In this document: in pieces, positions 5,718 to 12,001 of the stretch
Position numbering within the stretch: the first letter of the stretch is position 1
Layout: the number at the start of each line of letters is the position of its first letter
NCBI GenBank assembly: GCA_002772605.1
Contig: PFDS01000017.1
Location: 1-12,001, forward strand
Length of the DNA stretch: 12,001 bases
Direction of reading: 5' to 3'
Source of the DNA: Candidatus Peregrinibacteria bacterium CG10_big_fil_rev_8_21_14_0_10_49_16
GTDB taxonomy: Bacteria; Patescibacteriota; Gracilibacteria; Peribacterales; Peribacteraceae
Notes under the pieces: model-generated
The model's database searches: none
Told to the model about the DNA's origin: nothing
Seen by the model: only the letters and a program-made list of their open reading frames with translations
Made by a program: the position numbers and the translations under genes

Positions 5718-6317
5718 ATGCGTACGCTTTTTCTTGATATTGCATCCCATGACGGCCTTATTGCCTGTGTGTCAGACACGGAAGTGTTGACGTACAAAGA
5801 AGTACACCAGCGCATCGGTGATCATGAGTTGATGCCGATCATTGAGAAGTGCGTTGATGACATGTCTTCTCTCACCCATCTTGCCTGTGTTATCGGTCCT
5901 GGTGGTTTTACCAGCCTGCGCGTTGCTGTGTCACTCATGAATACCATGAGTTGGGCACTGAATATTCCGAGTTGTGGAATTCACCTCAGTGACCTCTACG
6001 CGGAGCGAGTTCGGATGTGTGACCCTTCTTTTCTCTGGCTTCATTCCACAAAAAAATCCGAACTCTTCATTCGCGGCTTCGGCGATTTTGCAGAAAAGTG
6101 GCCGGAACCCATCCTCGTTACCCTTCATGAGGCTACTCACAACATTCCCAAAAGTACTCTTTGGTGTGGTGAGTTGATTTTGGAGCATCAGGAAATTCTC
6201 TCCCATCTTTGTCCTCTGTCTCATCTGGAGTCTACCGTTGTTGTTTTGCCGCACTTCCTGTCCATTCAGACCTATAACGAACAAATTCTCAAGCCGTGGT
6301 ACGGGCGAGGATGGTAG
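5718..6317 (+). CDS. tsaB: tRNA threonylcarbamoyladenosine biosynthesis protein TsaB
   Basis: TsaB is the non-catalytic ASKHA-fold partner of TsaD in making t6A at position 37 of ANN-decoding tRNAs; TsaD, TsaE and TsaC are not in this window. The 199-residue protein starts with the typical strand MRTLFLDIASHDGLIACV (1-18) and has GPGGFTSLRVA (60-70), matching the family motif GPGSFTGLRxG with substitutions. The second half is divergent, as is usual for TsaB. ATG 5718 is chosen by this N-terminus. The frame is open back to ATG 5619, which would add 33 residues encoded by hairpin sequences; I consider that unlikely. There is no Shine-Dalgarno, and a hairpin repeat ends 7 bp upstream. secA begins 26 bp after its stop, or overlaps it if an earlier secA start is used, so the two are probably co-transcribed. 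Confidence 0.85.
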   Translation: MRTLFLDIASHDGLIACVSDTEVLTYKEVHQRIGDHELMPIIEKCVDDMSSLTHLACVIGPGGFTSLRVAVSLMNTMSWALNIPSCGIHLSDLYAERVRMCDPSFLWLHSTKKSELFIRGFGDFAEKWPEPILVTLHEATHNIPKSTLWCGELILEHQEILSHLCPLSHLESTVVVLPHFLSIQTYNEQILKPWYGRGW

Positions 6318-6343
6318 ACCAATCAGTGGTATCCTATCCCCAC

Positions 6344-9022
6344 ATGTCGTTTTTAGACGCACTCAATACACTCCTCGGCGACCCGAATGAGAAAGAGCTG
6401 AGGAAGCTCTGGCCGCTTGTGCACCAAGTGAAGGAAGTGCATCAGTCTTCTGACATTCAGGCACTTACTCTCTCTGGTCTGCCACGGAAGACAGAGGAGT
6501 TACAGCAGGTAGCAGGTAGCGGTGAGCGGTTAGATGACCTGCTGCCGGAAGCGTTCGCGACGGTTATCCGTGCCTGTGAACTCCTGCAAGGACAGGCTGT
6601 TGCAGTCGGACGTCAGGAATTCACATGGAACATGGTACCGTTCGATGTGCAAATTCTTGGAGGGATTGCACTGCACAGAGGTATGATCTGCGAGATGAAG
6701 ACAGGAGAGGGGAAGACGCTTGTGTGTACGATGCCGGTCTATCTCAATGCGCTGAGCGGAAAAGGAGTACATGTGATTACCGTGAACGATTATCTGGCTA
6801 AGCGTGATGCTGGCTGGATGGGTCTTCTTTACGAAACATTGGGACTGACAACGGGTGTCATTCTTCATGGAAAGAGTTCACAGGAGAGACAGCAGGCGTA
6901 CGGAGCAGATGTAACCTACGGAACCAATAACGAGTTTGGGTTCGATTACCTGCGCGACAACATGGCAACCTCTGTGAAGACCCAAGTGCAGCGCGGCCTC
7001 CACTACGCCATTGTTGATGAAGTGGACTCTATCCTTATCGATGAAGCGCGCACACCGCTCATCATTAGTCAGCCTGCAGAGGAGTCTACGACGAAGTATC
7101 TCCAGTACGCGCGTCTCGTGCAGCAACTGGAGGATGGGAAGGATTTTACGAAAGACGAAAAGGGAAAGACAGCTGTGCTTACAGAAGAGGGAGTTGCCAC
7201 AATGGAGCAGCTTCTCGGCGTGGAGAACATCTATACCGATAAAGGGTTTGAAGAAGTGCACCACATTGAACAAGCACTGCGTGCTCATGCGATGTATCAG
7301 AAAGATGTCGATTACGTGGAGCGTGATGGACAGATTGTGATTGTGGATGAATTTACGGGACGTCTGATGCCTGGTCGCCGTTATAGTCATGGCCTGCACC
7401 AGGCGATTGAAGCAAAGGAAGGTGTCGAAGTGCAGCGAGAGAGCAAGACGCTTGCAACGATTACTTTCCAGAACTACTTCCGTCTCTACGGAAAACTTGC
7501 GGGGATGACGGGAACCGCAAAAACGGAAGAAGAAGAATTTGAGTCCATTTACAAGACACGAACGCTTGTCGTACCCACGCACAGGCCGCTTGCGCGTACC
7601 GACAAGCCGGATGCCATCTATCGTACGCTGCAGGCGAAGTTCATGGCAGTGGTGAAACTTGCAAAAGAGAAGTACGAGAAAGGCCAGCCGATGCTGATCG
7701 GAACAGTATCCATTGAGAAGTCAGAAGTATTGAGTGCTCTCCTGCAACGTGAGGGCGTTCCGCATGAAGTGCTCAATGCCAAGCATCACGAACGGGAGGC
7801 GGAGATTGTTGCCGATGCAGGACAGAAAGGAGCAGTCACTATCGCAACGAATATGGCCGGACGTGGAACCGATATTAAGTTGGGCGAAGGGGTTGCAGAG
7901 CTGGGAGGACTGTGCATCATCGGTACGGAACGACACGAATCTCGTCGTATCGATAACCAGCTTCGTGGGCGCAGTGGACGTCAGGGAGATCCCGGCGAAT
8001 CGCAGTTTTTCGTCTCCATGGAAGATGATCTGATGCGGCTTTTTGGCGGTGACCGTATGAAGCGCATGATGGAGCGTCTCAATATTCCCGATGATGTTCC
8101 GCTCCAGAATCCGATGGTATCGCGATCCATTGAAGGTGCGCAGAAAAAGGTGGAAGGTCGAAATTTCGACATTCGCCGTCACGTGTTGCAGTACGACAAT
8201 ACTCTCAGCAAGCATCGTGAAATTATGTATACTCGTCGTCAGCAGATTCTCGAGAAGATTGCAGAGAGTGAAGGGTCCGAAGGTACATCCGAGGAAGGAT
8301 GGTCTTTACATGATGATATTCTGCGTGCCATAGAGAGGGAAGTGGTGTCGATTCTCTCAGCACATACGCATCCGATTGATCCGGATGAATGGAATCTTGA
8401 GGCCATTCATGACTTTTTGATGGGCTTGCATCCGGAGATCAATCAAGAGCTTCCTCTCACGGAGTTGCAGACACTTCGTGAAAAAGATGTACTTCAGGAG
8501 CGTTGTGTGAACGTGGTCAAAAAGACCTATGACAGAAAGTGCGAAAGGCATGATCCTGAAACAGTGGCGCAGGCAGAGCGCGTGATCACATTGCGTTCCA
8601 TTGACACGCATTGGATGGATCACATCGATGCGATGGCTCACCTGCGTGAACAGGTGGCGTTTTCCGGATATGCGCAGCGAGATCCCCTTATCGAGTACCA
8701 GGATCAAGGGTTTCGTTTGTTCGAGCAACTCCTTACACAGATCAATACCACGCTCGTGCACTCATTGCTGCAGGTGGACTTTGCGCAGTTCCAGCCGATG
8801 CAGGTGTTGCAGCAGGCCGCAAAGGATTTGCAGGGCATGATGACGAATGAAGACGAAATACAGGAGACAAAGGATGTCAAAGAAACAAAAGGTTCAAAGG
8901 AGGGTCCGCTTGCACGTGTAAAGGCACAGGGTCCGATCACACAAGAAAAGGTGGGACGCAATGATCCGTGTCCGTGTGGGAGCGGGAAGAAGTATAAAAA
9001 GTGTTGTGGTCGTGAACCATGA
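6344..9022 (+). CDS. secA: Preprotein translocase ATPase SecA
   Basis: SecA is the cytosolic/peripheral ATPase that drives unfolded preproteins through SecYEG. The 892-residue protein is complete: Walker A MKTGEGKT (118-125), DEVD Walker B (225-228) followed by SILIDEARTPLIIS, the TGTAKTEEEEF segment of the preprotein/NBD2 boundary, MAGRGTDIKLG (504-514), arginine-finger motif GRSGRQGDPG (542-551), the helical scaffold and wing region, and a C-terminal zinc motif CPCGSGKKYKKCC (C876, C878, C887, C888). A charged linker precedes the zinc motif. ATG 6344 (MSFLDALNTLLG) fits family N-termini; ATG 6311 or GTG 6296 in the same frame would add 11 or 16 residues and overlap tsaB. No Shine-Dalgarno precedes 6344. 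The stop TGA overlaps the holB start as ATGA, indicating translational coupling. Confidence 0.98.
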   Translation: MSFLDALNTLLGDPNEKELRKLWPLVHQVKEVHQSSDIQALTLSGLPRKTEELQQVAGSGERLDDLLPEAFATVIRACELLQGQAVAVGRQEFTWNMVPFDVQILGGIALHRGMICEMKTGEGKTLVCTMPVYLNALSGKGVHVITVNDYLAKRDAGWMGLLYETLGLTTGVILHGKSSQERQQAYGADVTYGTNNEFGFDYLRDNMATSVKTQVQRGLHYAIVDEVDSILIDEARTPLIISQPAEESTTKYLQYARLVQQLEDGKDFTKDEKGKTAVLTEEGVATMEQLLGVENIYTDKGFEEVHHIEQALRAHAMYQKDVDYVERDGQIVIVDEFTGRLMPGRRYSHGLHQAIEAKEGVEVQRESKTLATITFQNYFRLYGKLAGMTGTAKTEEEEFESIYKTRTLVVPTHRPLARTDKPDAIYRTLQAKFMAVVKLAKEKYEKGQPMLIGTVSIEKSEVLSALLQREGVPHEVLNAKHHEREAEIVADAGQKGAVTIATNMAGRGTDIKLGEGVAELGGLCIIGTERHESRRIDNQLRGRSGRQGDPGESQFFVSMEDDLMRLFGGDRMKRMMERLNIPDDVPLQNPMVSRSIEGAQKKVEGRNFDIRRHVLQYDNTLSKHREIMYTRRQQILEKIAESEGSEGTSEEGWSLHDDILRAIEREVVSILSAHTHPIDPDEWNLEAIHDFLMGLHPEINQELPLTELQTLREKDVLQERCVNVVKKTYDRKCERHDPETVAQAERVITLRSIDTHWMDHIDAMAHLREQVAFSGYAQRDPLIEYQDQGFRLFEQLLTQINTTLVHSLLQVDFAQFQPMQVLQQAAKDLQGMMTNEDEIQETKDVKETKGSKEGPLARVKAQGPITQEKVGRNDPCPCGSGKKYKKCCGREP

Positions 9023-9975
9023 GCATCATTGGTCACCAAGTACAGCTTGCAGAACTCCAGAGCAATCTCGACGTGGGGAACATCGCGCATGCGTACTTGT
9101 TTTCTGGCCCACGGCATGTGGGAAAACTCACTGTTGCAAAATGGTTTGCCGGGCGGCTACTGCAGGAAGATGCAGGGCGGCTTCTCATTCACCCAGATTG
9201 TCTCGTGCTCGATCGACTCTGGATCGAAAATGTACAGGAGGATTGGGAGGAGGTTGGGAAGTATTCCAATATGCCGCAGGTGCATCGCAGCAAGCAGCCG
9301 AAAGCAAAGACCGACAGTATCGGCATTGATGACATACGTGTGATACAGCAGAGATTGCAGGAAACAAGTATGCGCGGACACTACCGCTGCTGCATCATCC
9401 GCTCCGTGGAGCGAATGCAGGATGCTGCAGTGAATGCTCTTCTGAAAATGCTCGAGGAGCCTCCAGCAGGATGCGTATTACTCCTCACGACACAGAAGGC
9501 ATCCTCCGTGTTGCCTACAATTCTCTCACGTGTACGCGTGGTCGAATTTCGTGCAGTTGCTGATAAGGATCTGCTGCCGTTCCTTGCAGAGTATTCCGCT
9601 GCCAAACAGCATGTTCTGCTCCGTCTTGCGCAAGGAGCGCCGGGAAAGATCCTTCAGTGGCAAGAGCATCCGAAAGAAGTGGAGCGGTACGTACATCTGT
9701 TCACTCTTGCACGACAAGTGTACTCAAAAACGTCAGCGCATGAGCGCATGCAAGCACTGGCGCTCTTGGAGAAGAAAGGAGAAGAAGCGGGTGAGTTTTT
9801 GAAGTTGCTCTTCATTGCTCTCCAAGACTTGCGTCCGGCAGCTCTTGTGGAGTGGGAGAGTACTCTAAGGGAACTTGCCGAGAATTTGTCGTTGAATGTG
9901 AATAGGACTCTTGCTATACAGCACTTTGTGTTTTCCTCTCCATCTGCCGAAAGGGCAAGGGCTAAAGTTGACTAA
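9019..9975 (+). CDS. holB: DNA polymerase III delta' subunit (clamp loader)
   Basis: Delta' is the stator subunit of the clamp loader that places the beta clamp on primed DNA. The 318-residue protein has the AAA+ start HAYLFSGPRHVGKLT (24-38). The Walker A there ends GKL instead of GK(S/T), agreeing with delta' usually being non-hydrolysing. Further marks are SIGIDDIRVIQQRL (a typical delta' segment), ALLKMLEEPP, and ILSRVRVVEF where gamma/tau and many delta' proteins have SRC. I see no zinc-binding cysteine cluster. The alternative is a short DnaX paralogue, but the defective Walker A and length favour HolB. Its ATG overlaps the secA stop by four bases. It is followed by an AT-rich gap of 53 bp that probably carries the murA promoter. 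Confidence 0.9.
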   Translation: MSIIGHQVQLAELQSNLDVGNIAHAYLFSGPRHVGKLTVAKWFAGRLLQEDAGRLLIHPDCLVLDRLWIENVQEDWEEVGKYSNMPQVHRSKQPKAKTDSIGIDDIRVIQQRLQETSMRGHYRCCIIRSVERMQDAAVNALLKMLEEPPAGCVLLLTTQKASSVLPTILSRVRVVEFRAVADKDLLPFLAEYSAAKQHVLLRLAQGAPGKILQWQEHPKEVERYVHLFTLARQVYSKTSAHERMQALALLEKKGEEAGEFLKLLFIALQDLRPAALVEWESTLRELAENLSLNVNRTLAIQHFVFSSPSAERARAKVD

Positions 9976-9986
9976 AAATTTGTTTA

Positions 9987-10017
9987 TTGCAAAACATATT
10001 TTAAAACGGTGTACACT
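9987..10017 (+). promoter_or_regulatory. Candidate murA promoter in the AT-rich holB-murA gap
   Basis: TTGCAA (9987-9992) and TACACT (10012-10017) are separated by 19 bp, longer than ideal. TTGACT also occurs at 9968-9973 over the end of holB, without a matching -10. If TACACT is the -10, transcription would start about 5 bases before the ATG at 10029, again a nearly leaderless mRNA. Confidence 0.25.
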
Positions 10018-10028
10018 CCTCCCATTCT

Positions 10029-11402
10029 ATGGATATGCACTACCGCATCCTGGGAGGAGAACCACTGCGTGGAGATGTCACTATTGGCGGCTCAAAGAAT
10101 GCAGCTCTGCCACTCATTGCAGCGAGTATGCTCTATGATGGTGAAACGGTACTACACAACGTTCCGCGCATTCGGGATACCGAAGTCATGTTGCGCATTC
10201 TGGAGTTCCTCGGAGCAGAGACGTGCTTTGAACCAAGTGGAACAGTGCGGATTAGTACGAAACACCTACGAAGTAAGCCAATTCCTGAAGAGTTGGTTTC
10301 CAAACTGCGAGCATCAATTATTTTCTTAGGACCGCTCCTTGCACGGTTCGGTGTGGTGGAAATGGCGTATCCGGGAGGTTGTGTGTTGGGTAAACGTCCA
10401 CTGGATGCCAACGTGTCGTCGCTTCTGCAGATGGGAGCGGAGGATATGAGTACAGAGACGACATTGCACTTACAGGGAACGTTGCAGCCGAGCTTGGTGA
10501 TTTTGCCGGAGTTTTCAGTGACGGCCACGGAGAGTGTTCTTCTTGCGGCAGCAACTCTCTCCGGTGAAACGCGCATTGAACTAGCCGCAGCAGAACCGCA
10601 TGTGCAGGACTTGGAACAGGCACTTATGTCCACTGGCGTTGAGATCGATGGCATTGGCGAGCACTCCGTACGCGTGCGAGGAAGGAAGGATGTATCTTCC
10701 TTAACACACACGGTCACGAATGACTATCTGGAAGTGGGAACGTTACTTGTGGCTACGTTGGTCACGAAAGGGAAAGTGCGTTTGCACGGTGTGGATGATG
10801 AGCACCTGCTTTCGTTCCTCGATGTGGTGAAGCGGATGGGTGGCGTGTTTCGCTATGATACAGTAGAAAAAGTGTTGTTTGTTGATGGGGAGCTTTCCTC
10901 GCTGCAGGCGGTGAACATCAAGACCAACATTCATCCCGGATTTCCTACGGACCTGCAAGCGCCCATGGGTGTGGCGATGTCGCAGGCACAGGGAGTGAGT
11001 CGTATTTTTGAACGGCTCTACGAGCGCAAGCTGTCATACCTCTACGAACTCGAGAAAATGGGAGCACATGTGGAAGTGCTCAATGCGCGTGAAGCGTTGA
11101 TTATTGGACCGCGTCCGTTACGTGGTCGTACGGTTGCCAGTAACGACATTCGTGCCGGTGCAGCAATGGTGTTGGCTGCTTTGTGTGCTGAGGGAGAAAC
11201 AACAGTGACCGATGTGCGTTACATTGAGCGGGGGTACGACCGTCTCGATGAAAAACTGGTATCACTCGGTGCCCGCATGGAACGGGTCATCATTGGAGAC
11301 GATGGAAAGATCCGTCAGCAGACTGCTGAAAAGACGGTTGAAAGTGTAACCGGAGAAATGCGGAATATTTCTCCTCTGGTTTCTACAACCTACAACCTAT
11401 AA
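10029..11402 (+). CDS. murA: UDP-N-acetylglucosamine 1-carboxyvinyltransferase MurA
   Basis: MurA transfers enolpyruvate from PEP to UDP-GlcNAc, the first committed step of peptidoglycan precursor synthesis in the cytosol. The protein has GGSKNAALPLIAAS (K23, N24), the active-site loop YPGGCVLGKRP with the catalytic cysteine C118 and R123, the PTDLQAPM segment that holds the catalytic aspartate, and DIRAGAAMVLAAL. Because C118 is cysteine rather than aspartate, natural fosfomycin resistance by that substitution is not expected. The enzyme part ends at about residue 420 (LGARMERV), the normal family length; another 37 residues follow, and the last six codons before the stop fall in a 7-bp tandem repeat. 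ATG 10029 is used; ATG 10035 (MHYRILGG) fits equally well. There is no Shine-Dalgarno; the upstream sequence is CTCCTCCCATTCT. Confidence 0.97.
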   Translation: MDMHYRILGGEPLRGDVTIGGSKNAALPLIAASMLYDGETVLHNVPRIRDTEVMLRILEFLGAETCFEPSGTVRISTKHLRSKPIPEELVSKLRASIIFLGPLLARFGVVEMAYPGGCVLGKRPLDANVSSLLQMGAEDMSTETTLHLQGTLQPSLVILPEFSVTATESVLLAAATLSGETRIELAAAEPHVQDLEQALMSTGVEIDGIGEHSVRVRGRKDVSSLTHTVTNDYLEVGTLLVATLVTKGKVRLHGVDDEHLLSFLDVVKRMGGVFRYDTVEKVLFVDGELSSLQAVNIKTNIHPGFPTDLQAPMGVAMSQAQGVSRIFERLYERKLSYLYELEKMGAHVEVLNAREALIIGPRPLRGRTVASNDIRAGAAMVLAALCAEGETTVTDVRYIERGYDRLDEKLVSLGARMERVIIGDDGKIRQQTAEKTVESVTGEMRNISPLVSTTYNL

Positions 11403-11416
11403 CCTACAATCTATAG
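11383..11416. repeat. 7-bp tandem repeat spanning the murA 3' end
   Basis: Almost five units follow each other: CTACAAC, CTACAAC, CTATAAC, CTACAAT, CTATAG. They encode the last murA residues (TTYNL), contain the murA stop TAA (11400-11402), and fill the gap up to the next start codon. Because 7 is not a multiple of 3, gain or loss of a unit would change the frame and length of the murA tail. Confidence 0.85.
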
Positions 11417-11417
11417 C

Positions 11418-11945
11418 ATGCTCGTATTTTCTCTTCTCCAAAACGGCGGTCTTCAGGTCACCGGTGGCCCGAAATCCTTTGCGGTTTTTGGCGAAGGCGA
11501 CGCGAAAACGGAAGTGACGTTTGTTGCAGCACCGGAAGAAGAGTTGGCAAATGGACGCGTATCTTGGCCGGGTGAATACGACTTTGACGGGCTTGCTGTG
11601 AAAGGGCTCGGGCAGGAGGAAGGGCAGAAAGTCTCGTACCGGATGGAGGCAAACGGTGTAAAATTGGCCTTTATTGCACCGCAGCTTCAGGAGTGGTCCG
11701 ACGGAGAGATTGGTCAGTTGGGAGATATTGATGTCCTTGTTCTCCCTGCGGAAGATGCGAAAAAAGTACAGAAGGTGGTGGAGGAGGTAGATCCGCGTGT
11801 TGTCATGTTTGTTCCTCCTGCAGGGAAGAAGGTTGGTGCAGATATTCTCAAAGCATGTGGTGCGGAAGATGCGGATACGGTGAAAGAATTCAAACTCAAA
11901 GGAGCGTTGCCAAGTGAAGGGCGGGAGGTGGTAGTGTTTGGGTAA
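11418..11945 (+). CDS. Shortened metallo-beta-lactamase-fold-like protein without metal ligands
   Basis: The 175-residue protein resembles UlaG-type MBL-fold hydrolases common in Patescibacteria: WPGEYDFDGLAVKG (about 51-64) matches the family's GEYxxxG segment, and LGDIDVLVLPAED with a following helix and DPRVVMFVPP matches the later core strands. It contains no histidine at all, so the HxHxDH-type zinc site and the usual HSCF-like N-terminal motif are absent. I infer a structural or binding role, or decay, rather than hydrolase activity. It starts 15 bp after the murA stop, right behind the 7-bp repeat, without a Shine-Dalgarno, and probably shares the murA transcript. The fold assignment is by motif and could be wrong; that this is a real gene is more certain. 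Confidence 0.6.
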   Translation: MLVFSLLQNGGLQVTGGPKSFAVFGEGDAKTEVTFVAAPEEELANGRVSWPGEYDFDGLAVKGLGQEEGQKVSYRMEANGVKLAFIAPQLQEWSDGEIGQLGDIDVLVLPAEDAKKVQKVVEEVDPRVVMFVPPAGKKVGADILKACGAEDADTVKEFKLKGALPSEGREVVVFG

Positions 11946-11973
11946 GGAGTGTTTGTACTTTGATACAAAAAAT

Positions 11974-11988
11974 CACTCAGGATGACAC
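11974..11988. repeat. Possible fragment of a TCAGGATGACA-type dispersed repeat at the right edge
   Basis: CACTCAGGATGACAC resembles the right arm of the element family seen at 1435-1506 and 4931-4957. It lies in the last 56 bases, which hold no gene. A weak stem, TTTGTA (11952-11957) with TACAAA (11964-11969), precedes it and could be part of a weak terminator. The window ends too soon to see a partner arm. Confidence 0.3.
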
Positions 11989-12001
11989 ACATTCTTTTAT
12001 C

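Noticed and set aside
6878..7582. 234-residue - strand ORF
   Set aside because: It is entirely antisense to the conserved SecA motor domains and shows no recognisable motif.
11383..11416. CRISPR or recombination attachment site
   Set aside because: The 7-bp units abut without spacers, and no integrase or cas gene is nearby.

Overview
This window looks like chromosomal core-genome sequence from a small-genome, uncultivated bacterium. The most likely group is the Candidate Phyla Radiation (Patescibacteria), perhaps near Peregrinibacteria or Peribacteria. That assignment is an inference from gene content, compact packing, divergent versions of universal proteins and roughly balanced GC; I could not run a phylogeny. 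secA ends in TGA at the expected place, so the code looks standard and the UGA=Gly groups (Gracilibacteria, Absconditabacteria) are unlikely. I saw no tRNA, rRNA, CRISPR array, insertion sequence or phage gene.

Layout: two gene groups diverge from a promoter region at about 5284-5399. Leftward (- strand) run a family 2 glycosyltransferase, a DUF1189-like membrane protein, nusA, and a long gene cut by the left edge. That last gene encodes a DnaQ-type 3'-5' exonuclease fused to a DinG/XPD-like helicase region whose ATP-binding motifs look lost. Rightward (+ strand) run an unrecognised 70-residue ORF, tsaB (tRNA t6A synthesis), secA, holB (clamp-loader delta'), murA, and a shortened metallo-beta-lactamase-fold protein with no histidine. 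The genes are co-located housekeeping functions (transcription, DNA processing, tRNA modification, secretion, replication, wall synthesis) rather than one pathway. The closest coupling is secA/holB, which overlap by four bases.

The most notable content is small repeats interacting with genes. (1) A palindromic element of the TTCGACA...TCAGGA / GTCAYGGTGAGC type is inserted in frame in the exonuclease gene as a 72-bp (24-codon) tandem pair. A relative lies in the glycosyltransferase gene in the same reading phase, so both proteins carry a similar peptide (RLDSAHRDT and SFDTAHHDT). (2) A 23-bp hairpin family with GAGACR arms occurs three times with covarying stems; one copy supplies the glycosyltransferase stop codon and another sits just before tsaB. 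(3) A 7-bp tandem repeat forms the end of murA and the spacer after it.

Nine of the ten genes lack a recognisable Shine-Dalgarno sequence. Several have C/T-rich tracts directly before the start codon, and two predicted promoters lie so close to the start that their mRNAs may be almost leaderless.
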